64,000 nt of DNA from WLMZ01 sp963732585 (GCA_963732585.1 CAVSZY010000003.1:1178001-1242000), one strand, 5' to 3'; positions 55,132 to 64,000 are shown, counted from the first letter of the stretch. The notes: generated from the sequence alone by a model not told the origin. Made by a program: numbers and translations.

Positions 55132-56100
55132 ATGGCCCACATTCTCAGGCCGTTCACGCTCGACGATGTCGACGCCCTGTTGGACCTGATCAACGCGTGC
55201 GAGCACGACGACGGCGCCTGGCGGGTGCTCGAACTCGAAGAGCTTGTCGAGGAACTCGGCGAGCCGCACATCGATCTCGCCCGCGACATGCGCGTGGTCG
55301 ACGGCGCCGATGGCCGCCTGCTCGGCTGGGCCCGCGCCGACCATCGCCCCTCCGGAGAGATCGCGGAACGGGCGCAGCTGATGGGCGGTGTCGATCCGCA
55401 ACATCGCGGCCAGGGAATCGGCCGCGCCCTGATCGAGTGGTCGCTCGATCAGGCTGTGCAACGGCTGCTGGCGATCGACAACGAGCTCCCCAAGTTCGTG
55501 CGGGTCTATAGCTCGGTCGAGCTGACCGATGCCCATCGGCTCGTCGCTCGCTTCGGTTTGACCGAGGTGCGCTGGTTCGACGAGTTGTTGATGCCGCTCG
55601 ACCGGCGACCGAGTTTCATCGAGCCGAGCAGCGTGGCCATCGTTGCCTGGCCGCGTGGATCTGCAGGCGACGAGCTGACCCGGCAGGTGAAGAACACTGC
55701 GTTCCTCGATCATTGGGGTTCGGTGCCGACCGCTCCCGCCGAGTGGCACCATTTCCTCTACGGCTACGGCTCGCGCTTGGACCTCAGCTTTGTGGCCATC
55801 GATCGCCAAACCGACGAGATGGTCGCTATCTGCCACTGCGGCCACTACCCCGCAGATGAAGCTGTGCTCGGCCGCCGCGACGGCTGGATTCAGACGTTGG
55901 GGACATTGCCCAACGCCCGCGGCCAAGGGATTGGCTCGGCGTTGATTTGCCGTGCCCTGCAGGCGTTTGCCGAGGCCAACCTGACCCATGCCTCGATCGG
56001 TGTCGACTCCGACAACCCGTCGGGGGCCAGTCGGTTGTATCGCTCGCTCGGTTTCCAGCCAAGCCGACGCGAGGTCGCCGCCGAATTACACCTCGCCTGA
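55132..56100 (+). CDS. Tandem GNAT acetyltransferase (MshD-like architecture)
   Basis: A 322-residue protein with two GNAT domains. The first has 'VDPQHRGQGIGRALIEWSLD' (acetyl-CoA loop), the second 'LPNARGQGIGSALICRALQA' and 'SIGVDSDNPSGASRLYRSLGF'. Both acetyl-CoA loops look competent (Q-G-x-G-x-A). Mycothiol synthase MshD has this tandem layout and similar size, and mycothione reductase is three genes upstream in the same run. That makes a mycothiol role possible, but MshD-specific substrate residues cannot be checked by eye. An unrelated amino-acid or peptide acetyltransferase is the alternative. Confidence 0.7.
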   Translation: MAHILRPFTLDDVDALLDLINACEHDDGAWRVLELEELVEELGEPHIDLARDMRVVDGADGRLLGWARADHRPSGEIAERAQLMGGVDPQHRGQGIGRALIEWSLDQAVQRLLAIDNELPKFVRVYSSVELTDAHRLVARFGLTEVRWFDELLMPLDRRPSFIEPSSVAIVAWPRGSAGDELTRQVKNTAFLDHWGSVPTAPAEWHHFLYGYGSRLDLSFVAIDRQTDEMVAICHCGHYPADEAVLGRRDGWIQTLGTLPNARGQGIGSALICRALQAFAEANLTHASIGVDSDNPSGASRLYRSLGFQPSRREVAAELHLA

Positions 56101-57291
56101 GGGCCCGCCGCGGCCGAGTCGAAGGCCCTGACGCCAGCGAAGTCGGGCGCCGCGGTGCAGCAGGCTGCGCGAATACACCGAGCCAGCGAGACGTAACATC
56201 AGCCAGATCGCCAGGCCCATCAGCAGCACGGCCAAGGTGACCTCACCCACCGAGGCCGAGCCAGCAGCGATGCGCACGGGCATCAGCATCGGTGAGAACG
56301 CCGGGATCACGGAGATGATGCGTGCCGCCAGCGCATCAGGGTTGGAGCCGATCGCGAAAACCGTGAAATAGGCCAAGCTGAGCAGAATCGAGATCGGTGC
56401 CGAGGCACCTTGGGCATCCTCTTGGTGGGAGACGAATGACCCAGCAAGGGCGAACAACGTGCTGTACAGCAAGAAGCCACCGAGGAACCAGATGATCGTC
56501 GTCGGCAGGCCGACCCACACCGAACTCGGCACCGAGACCTTGGCGATCTTCAGCGCTACGGCACCAGCGACCAACGCCAGGGTGAACTGCACGATCGCCA
56601 TCAATCCGATGCCAAACACCTTGCCAGCGAGCAGATTGCGGGCGCGCACATGGGCCAGCAGCACCTCGATCACGCCCGACGACTTTTCCTCGATCACCCC
56701 GGTCAGCACGTAGTTGCCGAAGAAGGTCAGCGACATGAACAGCAACACGGCACTGATCACACCAACTGCGGAACCGACATCGTCGGACTCCTGTTTGGGC
56801 GCTTCGATGGTCACCACCTCGACGGGGTTGGGGCGCAGCACGGCGGCGATCTCAGCTTCGTTGAGCCCAAGTTCACGGGCCGCGGCCAGACTGCGAGTTC
56901 CCTGCCAGGCGGCGCTGACCGCGGCCAGCAAGTCCGCCGGCGGTCGCTCTTTCGACTTCACGCTGCCGCTCAGCGGGTCGAGGGTGACATCGAAGGTGCC
57001 GTCGCGCAACCCTTTGACGATCTGGGTGGTCGAGCCAACCTCGGCGAGTGTGATGTCGATGCCCAACGCATTGGAGGCAGCGGCGATCCCCTCGCCAAAT
57101 CCAGCAGGAATGTCTCCCTCAACGGCGACGTCGTATCGAGTCGGCCCGTCGTTGCCGAGCGCCCTGTTGAGCACGCCGACAGCGATGATCGTCAGGCACA
57201 GCAAGGCGGTAGAGATCCAATAGGGCTTGGAGTTGAGCCGGGACGACACCTCTCGTCCGGCGACGATGGCAATATCGCGCCGCGTGCTCAC
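56086..57291 (-). CDS. ABC-2 type exporter permease (NatB-like)
   Basis: A 401-residue ABC-2 membrane subunit: one N-terminal helix ('PYWISTALLCLTIIAVGVLN'), a large external domain of about 150 residues, then five helices including 'VISAVLLFMSLTFFGNYVLT', 'EEKSSGVIEVLLAHVRARNL' (the conserved E-E-K/R segment) and 'LAGKVFGIGLMAIVQFTLAL'. This resembles NatB/YhaP sodium or drug extrusion permeases. Its start overlaps the ATPase stop by 4 bases, and its end overlaps the convergent GNAT gene by 15 bases. Confidence 0.88.
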   Translation of the reverse strand: MSTRRDIAIVAGREVSSRLNSKPYWISTALLCLTIIAVGVLNRALGNDGPTRYDVAVEGDIPAGFGEGIAAASNALGIDITLAEVGSTTQIVKGLRDGTFDVTLDPLSGSVKSKERPPADLLAAVSAAWQGTRSLAAARELGLNEAEIAAVLRPNPVEVVTIEAPKQESDDVGSAVGVISAVLLFMSLTFFGNYVLTGVIEEKSSGVIEVLLAHVRARNLLAGKVFGIGLMAIVQFTLALVAGAVALKIAKVSVPSSVWVGLPTTIIWFLGGFLLYSTLFALAGSFVSHQEDAQGASAPISILLSLAYFTVFAIGSNPDALAARIISVIPAFSPMLMPVRIAAGSASVGEVTLAVLLMGLAIWLMLRLAGSVYSRSLLHRGARLRWRQGLRLGRGGPSGEV

Positions 57292-58190
57292 CGGGAGAAT
57301 CCTGGGGCTTCGACGGTGCGCAAGAACACCTCAGACAAATCCGGCGGCGCAAAGCCGAATTGGGCGACCTCACCGGCCGCGCTGGCATCATCGAGAACCG
57401 TCGCCGGGTTCGTTCCCACGGGGACCACGAGGCGCACGGTGCGTGCTGACCGTTCGACAACCTCGGCATCTGCCAGCCCCGGCCGCCAAAAGATCTCCTC
57501 GGCAAAGGTGACGGTGGCATAGCGCTGCGGCGAACGTCGACGAATCTCATCGACGTCACCGGTCAACAGCACCTTGCCCGAGTCGATGATGACGACATCG
57601 CGGCAGATCTCGCTGACCAGGTCGAGTTGGTGACTGCTGAACAACACCGCAGTGCCGTTTGCCGCCTGCTCGGTGAGCACCGCTTTCATCGTCTCCACGG
57701 CCATTGGGTCGAGCCCGGAGAAGGGTTCGTCGAGGATCAACAGACTCGGCCGGTGCACCAAGGCGATCGCCAACTGCACCCGCTGCTGGTTGCCGCTGCT
57801 CAGCGCCTGGACCTGATCGTCGGCTCGGGCGTCGATCTGCATCCGTTCCATCCACTCGGTCGCGCTGGCCCGGGCATCGGCGCGAGTCAACCCAGTGAGA
57901 CGGGCAAAATATTCGACTTGGGCGCGCACGGTCATCTTCGGATACATGCCGCGCTCGGCCGGCATGTAGCCGAAGCGGGTTCGTTGCGCCTCGTCAGCAC
58001 GCTCACCTTGCCAGCTGACGTATCCAGCGTCTGGAGCGATGAGGCCCATGATGACCCGCATCGCCGAGGTCTTACCGGCGCCGTTTGGCCCGAGAAAACC
58101 GACGATCTGTCCAGGGGTAACGCTCAGGCTGACATCGTCGAGAGCGACCACGGCGCCGAAACGTTTGTGGACCGAGTCGACGACGAGCAT
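57288..58190 (-). CDS. ABC exporter ATP-binding protein (NatA-like)
   Basis: A 300-residue ATPase: Walker A 'GFLGPNGAGKTSAMRVIMG', Q-loop region 'GYMPAERGMYPKMTVRAQ', signature 'ALSSGNQQRVQLAIALVHRP' and Walker B 'SLLILDEPFSGLDPMAVETM', then 'VLFSSHQLDLVSEICRDVVI' with the switch His. The SSGNQQ signature is the variant common in NatA-type proteins. It is coupled to the permease gene by ATGA. The transported substrate is not known. Confidence 0.9.
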   Translation of the reverse strand: MLVVDSVHKRFGAVVALDDVSLSVTPGQIVGFLGPNGAGKTSAMRVIMGLIAPDAGYVSWQGERADEAQRTRFGYMPAERGMYPKMTVRAQVEYFARLTGLTRADARASATEWMERMQIDARADDQVQALSSGNQQRVQLAIALVHRPSLLILDEPFSGLDPMAVETMKAVLTEQAANGTAVLFSSHQLDLVSEICRDVVIIDSGKVLLTGDVDEIRRRSPQRYATVTFAEEIFWRPGLADAEVVERSARTVRLVVPVGTNPATVLDDASAAGEVAQFGFAPPDLSEVFLRTVEAPGFSR

Positions 58191-58249
58191 TCGACCCGAC
58201 CCTAGCCGTCCTGCTGACGGCGTTCAGGAAACGAAAGCTCTTCCTTGCC

Positions 58250-58274
58250 GAAACAATGTGGAAACACTGTTTCC
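58250..58274 (+). promoter_or_regulatory. Putative nitrogen-regulator (GlnR-like) site before amt-glnK-glnD
   Basis: GAAAC at 58250-58254 and GAAAC at 58261-58265 are direct repeats with exactly six bases between them. That is close to the GnTnAC-n6-GnAAC spacing of actinobacterial GlnR boxes. The second copy is also the left arm of a perfect palindrome, GGAAACACTGTTTCC, at 58260-58274. It lies about 60 bases before the Amt start codon. The gene context (ammonium transport, PII, GlnD) is the classic GlnR or AmtR regulon; which regulator binds is not shown. Confidence 0.5.
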
Positions 58275-58331
58275 GTAGCGTGCGATCAGTGCCCGTGCGA
58301 TCCGCTGGGCTCCGCCGCTGAGAGGAAACTG

Positions 58332-59558
58332 ATGGATTCTGGAAACGTCGCCTGGCTGCTGGTAAGTGGGGCACTCGTGCTCTTCATGACCCCCGGCTTG
58401 GCGTTCTTCTATGGCGGCATGGTGCGTTCCAAAAACGTGCTCAACATGCTGATGATGAACTTTTGGTGCGTGCTCGTCGTTCCCTTGCTGTGGATTCTCG
58501 TCGGCTTCTCGCTGGCGTTCAGCGGCACAGGTTCGGTGATCGGCAACTTCGACAAGGCGTTCGGGCGAAACCTGACGTTCGACAGCATGGACCCAGTGGT
58601 AATGATCTTCCTGGCCACGTTCGCAGCGATCACCCCAGCGCTGATCTCCGGGGCCGTCGCCGACCGGATGAAGTTCTCGGCGTGGGCCATCTTCGTGCCG
58701 ATCTGGAGCCTGCTCGTCTACGTGCCCGTCACCTATTGGGTGTTCGCACCGAACGGTTGGCTGCTCAGTCGGGGCTCGCTCGACTTCGCCGGCGGCACCG
58801 CGATCCACGTCAACGCCGGTATCGCTGCGCTGGCGGTGATCTTGGTGCTCGGCAAACGCCGTGGCTGGCCGCAAGAGGGCGCTCCCCCGCACTCGATGCC
58901 GTTGGTCATGTTGGGCACCGGCATCTTGTGGTTCGGCTGGTTCGGATTCAACGCTGGCTCGGCGCTGGCCGCCGACGGCCGAGCCGTGCAGGCCTTCATC
59001 AACACCTTCGTCGCCGCCTCGGCGGCAGGCCTGTCCTGGGCTGTCGTCGAGCGCCTCCGTCACGGCCACTTCACCAACCTCGGCGTCGCCTCCGGCATCG
59101 TCGCCGGTTTGGTGGCGATCACCCCTGGGTGCGGGTTTGTCGGCTCGATGTCGGCGATTCTGATCGGGTTGATCGCTGGCGCGGTGTGTTCGTGGGCCAT
59201 CGGCCTGAAGTTCCGTTTCGGTTTCGACGACTCGTTGGACGTCATCGGCGTGCACCTCATCGGCGGCCTCGTCGGATCGTTGTTGATCGGTTTCTTCGCC
59301 GATCCCGAGCTGTTCGGCCTCGAATTCGACAAGGGCCTGTTCTACGGCGGCGGGTTCGGTCTGCTCGCTGAGCAATTGTTGGCCAATGTCGTCACCATGA
59401 TCTATTCGTTCGCCGTTACCTTCGGTATTGCCAAGGCTTTGCAAGCCACGATTGGTTTGCGAGTCAACGCCGACGAGGAGAGCGAAGGCCTCGACACCAC
59501 ACAGCACGTCGAAACCGCATACCACCACTCCGAGCGCTCGATGGGCCGCTCGCTTTAA
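58332..59558 (+). CDS. amtB: Ammonium transporter
   Basis: A 408-residue Amt/Mep/Rh channel with eleven predicted helices. It shows 'ALVLFMTPGLAFFYGGMVRS', 'AFAPNG'-type extracellular vestibule region ('VFAPNGWLLSRGSLDFAGGT'), the twin-His pore element in 'GTAIHVNAGIAALAVIL', 'GWFGFNAGSALAADGRA' and 'DDSLDVIGVHLIGGLVGSLL' with the second pore His. The signature 'DFAGGTAIHVNAG' is typical. ATG 58332 has AGAGG upstream and no signal peptide beyond TM1. It is the first gene of the nitrogen operon; GlnK follows after 20 bases. Confidence 0.95.
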   Translation: MDSGNVAWLLVSGALVLFMTPGLAFFYGGMVRSKNVLNMLMMNFWCVLVVPLLWILVGFSLAFSGTGSVIGNFDKAFGRNLTFDSMDPVVMIFLATFAAITPALISGAVADRMKFSAWAIFVPIWSLLVYVPVTYWVFAPNGWLLSRGSLDFAGGTAIHVNAGIAALAVILVLGKRRGWPQEGAPPHSMPLVMLGTGILWFGWFGFNAGSALAADGRAVQAFINTFVAASAAGLSWAVVERLRHGHFTNLGVASGIVAGLVAITPGCGFVGSMSAILIGLIAGAVCSWAIGLKFRFGFDDSLDVIGVHLIGGLVGSLLIGFFADPELFGLEFDKGLFYGGGFGLLAEQLLANVVTMIYSFAVTFGIAKALQATIGLRVNADEESEGLDTTQHVETAYHHSERSMGRSL

Positions 59559-59578
59559 CCCGGAAGGCCCACAGCACA

Positions 59579-59917
59579 ATGAAACTGATTACCGCAATCA
59601 TCAAACCGTTCAAGCTCGACGACGTCAAGGCGGCGTTGAAGGCGATCAATGTCGAGGGAATCACCGTCAGCGAGGTGCAAGGTTTCGGCCGCCAGGGCGG
59701 ACACACCGAGATGTACCGCGGCGCGGAGTACAAGATCGACTTCATCCCGAAGATCAAGATCGAGGCCGTCGTCGATGAGACCGACGTCGATCGTGTGGTC
59801 GAATCCATCGTCGCCACGGCACGCACCGGCAAGATCGGTGACGGCAAGGTGTGGATCACCCCGGTCGAAGGCGTCGTCAGGATCCGTACGGGCGAACGTG
59901 ACCGAGACGCGATCTAA
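59579..59917 (+). CDS. glnK: Nitrogen regulatory protein P-II (GlnK)
   Basis: A 112-residue P-II signal protein that senses ATP/ADP and 2-oxoglutarate and controls the adjacent ammonium channel. 'MKLITAIIKPFKLDDVKAAL' starts the fold. The T-loop contains Tyr51 in 'YRGAEYKIDF', the residue modified by uridylylation (or adenylylation in actinobacteria). The B-loop is 'ARTGKIGDGKVWI' and the end is 'VVRIRTGERDRDAI'. Its stop overlaps the GTG start of glnD by 20 bases. Confidence 0.96.
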   Translation: MKLITAIIKPFKLDDVKAALKAINVEGITVSEVQGFGRQGGHTEMYRGAEYKIDFIPKIKIEAVVDETDVDRVVESIVATARTGKIGDGKVWITPVEGVVRIRTGERDRDAI

Positions 59918-62232
59918 CGACCACTCGTTGGCGGGCTTGCCCACGGCACGCAGCGCACTGTTGGCCGACGGTGCGCTGCTCGGCGTTGCCTTCACGCAGC
60001 GCTACACAGCGCTGATCGACGATTGGCTGCGCGGCATATTTGCCGAAGCCTTTGGCCCGGCACCAGGGACGGTCGCCTTGGTGGCCACAGGCGGGCACGG
60101 GCGTGGCGAGCTGGCACCGAACAGCGACCTCGATGTCATGCTGCTGCACGATGGCAGCCTCACCGGCGAGCAGGCGCAGCGCATGTGGTACCCGATTTGG
60201 GATGCAGGTATCAAACTTGGACAGACGGCGCGCACGGCCGCCGAGGCCTCGGCGATCGCCAGAACTGACCTGGCCACGGCGACGTCACTGCTCTCCGTGC
60301 GCCACATCGCCGGCGATCATCGGCTGACGGACATGGTGGCCGAGGACGCCGCCAAGCTGTGGCGCAAACACGGTGGCCGCTGGCTCGGACAACTGGCGGC
60401 GGCGATCGAAGAACGCCACGCCGCGACGATCGACGTCGCCTCGGCGCTCGAGCCCGACCTCAAAGAGGGGCGCGGTGGACTTCGTGACGTCCATGCCATC
60501 ACCTGGTCGTTGGCCACGGGCTCGGTCAACTCGTCGATCAATGTCGAGCAACTGCGTGACGATTACGCCGTGTTGCTCGCGGCGCGGGTCGAACTGCATC
60601 GCATCGTCGCACGGCCGGGCGATCGGCTGCATCTGCAGACACAAGATGACGTCGCCGAGCGTCTCGGCGACAGCGACGCCGACGGCCTGATGCTGCGTCT
60701 GGCCACCGCAGCGCGGCGCATCGCCTGGGCCAGCGACGAGCATTGGTACGACATCACTCGGCAGACACCGAGCACCGGGCTCTTGCGGCGCGCCGCCAAA
60801 CCGCAGGATTTCGGTCATGGGGTGAGACTGTCCGACGGCCGCGTCGGCATCGCCGCCGAGGCGCACCTCGACCAGCAGTTGGTGCTGCGAGTGGCCATCG
60901 CTGCGGCCACCTCCCAGGCCCGTATCGACCCCGACACCCTCCAGCGCCTGCATCGCGCCCCGCTGTTGAGCGACCCCTGGCCGAGCGATGCACTGCACCT
61001 CTTCGTCGCCCTGCTGGCCACCGGGCGCAGCGCCATCGCGGTGATCGAAGCCTTGGACCAGGCTGGCTTGTGGTGCCGACTGCTGCCGGAATGGGAGCCC
61101 AACCGCAGCAAGCCGCAGCGCAACGCCTATCACCGCTTTACGGTCGACCACCATCTGCTTGAGGCCGTAGCTCTGGCCAGCGAGCGGTTGGACACGGTGG
61201 CGCGCCCCGATCTCTTGCTCGTCGGCACGTTGCTGCACGACATCGGCAAGGGATACCCCGGGGATCACACCGATGTCGGCATGGAGTTGGCTGCGCAGAT
61301 CACACGTCGCCTTGGTCTCAACGACGATGACCGTCGCGTCGTCGTCGCCCTCGTCGAGCACCACCTGTTGCTTGCCGACACGGCGACGCGGCGCGATTTG
61401 GACGACCCGGCGACGTTGCGTTGGGTGGCTGCGCAGGTCGAGTCGGTTGACGAATTGCACCTGCTGGCGACGCTCACCGAGGCCGATTCGATCGCCACCG
61501 GGCCAGCGGCGTGGGGCCCGTGGAAAGCCGGGCTGGTCAAACAACTCGTCGAGCGGGTGGCCCACGTCCTCGATGATGGCGACACCGCCGATTTCGCGAT
61601 CGACGCCGATCGCCTCGAAGCCCAGCGGGCGCTGATGCGCGAGGTTGCGGCGTCAGGCGAGACGCTCACCAAGGTGGAACGCGACGAGCTGACGGTGGTC
61701 TGCGCTGATCGCCCGGGGCTGTTCAGTCGCATCGCCGGGGTCTTGGCAATGTGCGGGCTCGATGTCGCTGAGGCATCCGCTTATGGCGAGAACGGCATGG
61801 TCATCGACCGATTCCGGGTTGTCTCCACCTTCGAGTCGAACGTTCCCTGGGAACGGGTGACGAGCACGCTGCAGCAAGCCCTGAACGGACGCATCGCGCT
61901 CGACTCGCGCCTCGCAGAACGGGCCAAGAGCTACCGCCGACGGGCCATTGCCGCCCACACCTTGCAGCCGCGCGGTCCGCGTGCTCAACGAGGCCTCCGA
62001 TGATGCCACCGTTGTCGAGGTGACCGGGCCGGACAGCATCGGGTTGCTCTATCGGCTGACGCGCACGCTGGCAGACCTCGATCTGGAGATCGTGCGCGCC
62101 AAGGTGGCGACGATGGGCCACGATGTGGTCGACGCCTTTTATGTTCGCGAGAGAGATGGCAGCAAGGTCACCGATGCCGGCGATGTCACCGAGATTCGCA
62201 GCGCGCTGCTGCACGCGATAATCAGTAACTAA
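59898..62232 (+). pseudogene. glnD: [Protein-PII] uridylyl/adenylyltransferase GlnD, frameshifted in the last ACT domain
   Basis: GlnD modifies and demodifies P-II in response to nitrogen state. Starting at GTG 59898, the frame has the nucleotidyltransferase motif 'ATGGHGRGELAPNSDLDVML', the 'EGRGGLRDVHAI' element, HD domain 'VGTLLHDIGKGYPGDHTDVG' and the first ACT domain 'VVCADRPGLFSRIAGVLAMC'. It then reads out of frame into a stop at 62003. The second ACT domain ('VVEVTGPDSIGLLYRLTRTL', 'EIVRAKVATMGHDVVDAFYV') lies in the +1 frame and ends at 62232. One surplus G near 61974-61975 accounts for the break; without it the protein is about 777 residues, a normal length. All catalytic motifs are before the break, so even the truncated form might be partly active. 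Confidence 0.9.
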
Positions 62233-62339
62233 TCAAGATCCCACTCATGCCACGCACGAAAGGTCCGATGAAACAGGGCACGGTTAGGGAAGCGCCGCGC
62301 TGGTCGCCTCGCTGACACCGACGAGAACGGAGATCGAAC

Positions 62340-63695
62340 GTGGTAGCAATGTCGGCTGAGTGGGAGGCGCGTGCGCTGAACGTCATCGACGAGCAGCTCG
62401 ACCGATTCGTTCTGCTCCTCGACCGCGAGATGAACCTGATGTACATCAGCCGCGGTGTTGAGAAGGTGCTCGGATGGCGCCCCGAGGCCCGAATCGGCCG
62501 CGGAGCCAACGAGTTCATTCACTCCAACGACCTTCACCTGCTGATGCGCAGCTCCTTCGAAGATCACAGCACCAATCGGGAACTGAGGATGTTGGCTGCC
62601 GACCGCACCTGGGTGCGCTGCCTGGCGCGACCGCTGACCATGCCGCAAGACCATGACGGCGTCGGTTTCGAAGTCACCACCCGCCCGGGACAATCGCTGT
62701 TCGAGCGGGCGATGTCGGAACTCGGCACCGAGGTGCCGCTGTATTCCGTGCTACGGACCCTGTTGGGGGCCGTCGATCAAGCCCTGCCGCGCACCCGCTC
62801 AGCAGTCTCGGTGGGCACAAACACGATCGACTATCAAGGCCCGACGCATGAGTGGATGGTCCTCGCCGGACGCACCATCGATCACGACCCCACCGTTGAC
62901 CCTGCGGAGCCTCGACTGGTTCGCTTGCAAGAACTTGACCGCCTGTTGCACCCGAGTGTGTTGCGCTCACAACCGGGTAGCGCCTGGCTGGTGCCGATCA
63001 TGCTGCCCCACGGGACGAAGCCCTTGGCCACGATGGTGACGCTCAACGAGGTCGTCGACCCCCAGCTCATCGATGTCGAGCAGGTGCTGCGCCCAGCGGC
63101 ACGACTGATCGGCATCGCCATTCACCTGCATATGTCGCAGTCGGAAATTCGTCATCTGCTGTCGACCAACCCGGTGACCGGGCAGATCCGCACCCGACGG
63201 ATGAACGATTGGCTCAACGACAAATCCGAGCTCGACAAGCAGGCGGTCACCCGGGTGGATATTCACCCGCTGACCTCGGCGGACAATCCGCTGAGTGACC
63301 AGGAGACCGACTTCATCGCCCAGGAGATCGAGGCGCGGATTCGCGCCACGATCCGGCCCTACGACTCGGTGACGCGCCACGGATCGGTGTTCTTCGTGAC
63401 CTTCGCCGGCGTCATCGGGCGCACCGAGGCTCGCAGGGCAACCGAGCGGCTGCAGGCCAACACCGAGCGCCCGGTTGGGTTGAGCTCGCGCATCGTCGAT
63501 CTGAAGATCGAAGTTGCCTTTGAGCTGCGCCGTGGCAACGAAGAGATCAACGCCGTCATCGCCCGGATCAACTCCGCACGTCAACCGCGACAGCATTTCC
63601 CGCGTCCTCAGCTGGCGACATCGCTGCATCAAGCGACACAATTTTTGACCAGGCGGGAACCGACAGCATCTGTCGCTTCGTCTGAAGAGGCATGA
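62340..63695 (+). CDS. PAS/GAF signalling protein with degenerate GGDEF domain
   Basis: A 451-residue protein from GTG 62340 (ATG 62349 possible). Residues 15-115 form a PAS domain ('RFVLLLDREMNLMYISRGVE', 'GWRPEARIGRGANEFIHSND'). Residues 125-275 look like a GAF-type sensor. The C-terminal 'RIRATIRPYDSVTRHGSVFF' and 'VTFAGVIGRTEARRATERLQ' align with the start and core of a GGDEF diguanylate-cyclase domain, but the GG(D/E)EF loop itself is replaced by H-G-S-V-F. It therefore probably binds rather than makes cyclic di-GMP, or has lost the activity. Its stop overlaps the next gene (ATGA). Confidence 0.72.
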   Translation: MVAMSAEWEARALNVIDEQLDRFVLLLDREMNLMYISRGVEKVLGWRPEARIGRGANEFIHSNDLHLLMRSSFEDHSTNRELRMLAADRTWVRCLARPLTMPQDHDGVGFEVTTRPGQSLFERAMSELGTEVPLYSVLRTLLGAVDQALPRTRSAVSVGTNTIDYQGPTHEWMVLAGRTIDHDPTVDPAEPRLVRLQELDRLLHPSVLRSQPGSAWLVPIMLPHGTKPLATMVTLNEVVDPQLIDVEQVLRPAARLIGIAIHLHMSQSEIRHLLSTNPVTGQIRTRRMNDWLNDKSELDKQAVTRVDIHPLTSADNPLSDQETDFIAQEIEARIRATIRPYDSVTRHGSVFFVTFAGVIGRTEARRATERLQANTERPVGLSSRIVDLKIEVAFELRRGNEEINAVIARINSARQPRQHFPRPQLATSLHQATQFLTRREPTASVASSEEA

Positions 63696-64000
63696 CCACA
63701 GCAATTTCTTCTCGCCGCTTCGCACTGATCGGATGTGCCCTGATTCTCGGGTTGTCATCCTGCGGTTCGAAGACGGAAATTACTTCATCCACGCTTCCGC
63801 AACCAAAGGTGATCAACATCGGCGCGTCAAGCCGGTGGAGCCACCTCGGCGCAGGCCGAGGTCGCCGCCGACGCATCGACAAAGATGATGGCGGCACCGA
63901 TCACGTACATCTTCACCGGCGAACGGGTTGACCTCACCGCTGCGGCCGCCGCCTGGTACTTCCCGGCCAATCCAACGGTGTCCGTCGAACAGATCACCAA
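63692..64000 (+). pseudogene. Lipoprotein, 5' part, frameshifted and cut by the window edge
   Basis: ATG 63692 overlaps the preceding stop. The N-terminus 'RRFALIGCALILGLSSCGS' is a lipoprotein signal (lipobox LSSC). After 'PQPKVINIGAS' the frame turns into an arginine-rich, out-of-character sequence and stops at 63931. The +1 frame from about 63828 instead reads 'GGATSAQAEVAADASTK', 'APITYIFTGERVDLTAAAAA' and 'WYFPANPTVSVEQIT', a plausible exported protein open to the end of the window. One surplus base near 63826-63831 explains this. The family is not recognisable from this short piece. Confidence 0.65.

Noticed and set aside
54664..55989. 441-codon frame antisense to ThrH and the tandem GNAT gene
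   Set aside because: It spans two well-supported sense genes and has no motif.
58224..59579. 451-codon frame antisense to the ammonium transporter gene
   Set aside because: A high-GC shadow frame: low-complexity Asp/Glu/His/Arg-rich sequence with no motif, while the sense frame is a textbook Amt.

Overview
The window is a dense, high-GC chromosomal segment of an actinobacterium. A mycothione reductase (52673-54061), an F420-type luciferase-like oxidoreductase (33926-34837), many GTG starts and several promoters placed so close to the start codon that the mRNA would be leaderless all point to Actinobacteria. The mix of ethylmalonyl-CoA pathway genes, class I fumarase and Gfo/Idh/MocA sugar dehydrogenases would suit an aerobic heterotroph such as a member of the Acidimicrobiia, but that placement is inference. 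There is no rRNA, tRNA, CRISPR array, transposase or prophage. The longest stretch without a gene is 16895-17213.

Layout. 1-6133: end of an ATPase/TPR protein, a MauE-type membrane protein with a metallo-beta-lactamase-fold hydrolase, MutY, a flippase-like membrane protein, a nucleotidyltransferase and a LOG-family phosphoribohydrolase. 6212-10548: a probable ethylmalonyl-CoA pathway block with methylsuccinyl-CoA dehydrogenase and two CoA-ester lyases of the malyl-CoA type, interrupted by a HAD hydrolase. 10599-18699: a carbohydrate or cyclitol catabolism block with a class III aminotransferase, ThuA, three Gfo/Idh/MocA oxidoreductases and a sugar-phosphate isomerase/epimerase, then a frameshifted methylmalonate-semialdehyde dehydrogenase gene divergent from a MocR regulator. 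20188-24721: an accessory-looking stretch with a perfect inverted repeat, a truncated ricin-lectin protein, a lipoprotein with a trinucleotide repeat, a membrane glycosyltransferase-like protein and a VapBC pair. 24821-38636: HrpB helicase, an OmpA/BON-like protein, an ECF sigma/anti-sigma-like pair, class I fumarase, an exported S33 peptidase, an LLM oxidoreductase, ABC-F, an SGNH lipoprotein and MscL. 38640-48936: molybdopterin oxidoreductase, flavin disulfide oxidoreductase, MFS, amidase, SDR, and a divergent GNAT / enolase-superfamily pair. 49025-52665: a three-subunit molybdenum hydroxylase. 52673-56100: mycothione reductase, a lone cyclic-nucleotide-binding domain protein, ThrH and a tandem GNAT protein. 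56086-63695: a NatAB-like ABC exporter, then the nitrogen operon amt-glnK-glnD and a PAS/degenerate-GGDEF protein. The window ends inside a lipoprotein gene.

A striking general feature is that five otherwise normal genes (mmsA, an enolase-superfamily gene, the Mo-hydroxylase large subunit, glnD and the last lipoprotein) are each split by a frameshift of the same sense, one surplus base. This looks more like recurrent sequencing or assembly insertion error than five independent pseudogenes. Each gene is annotated across the shift.
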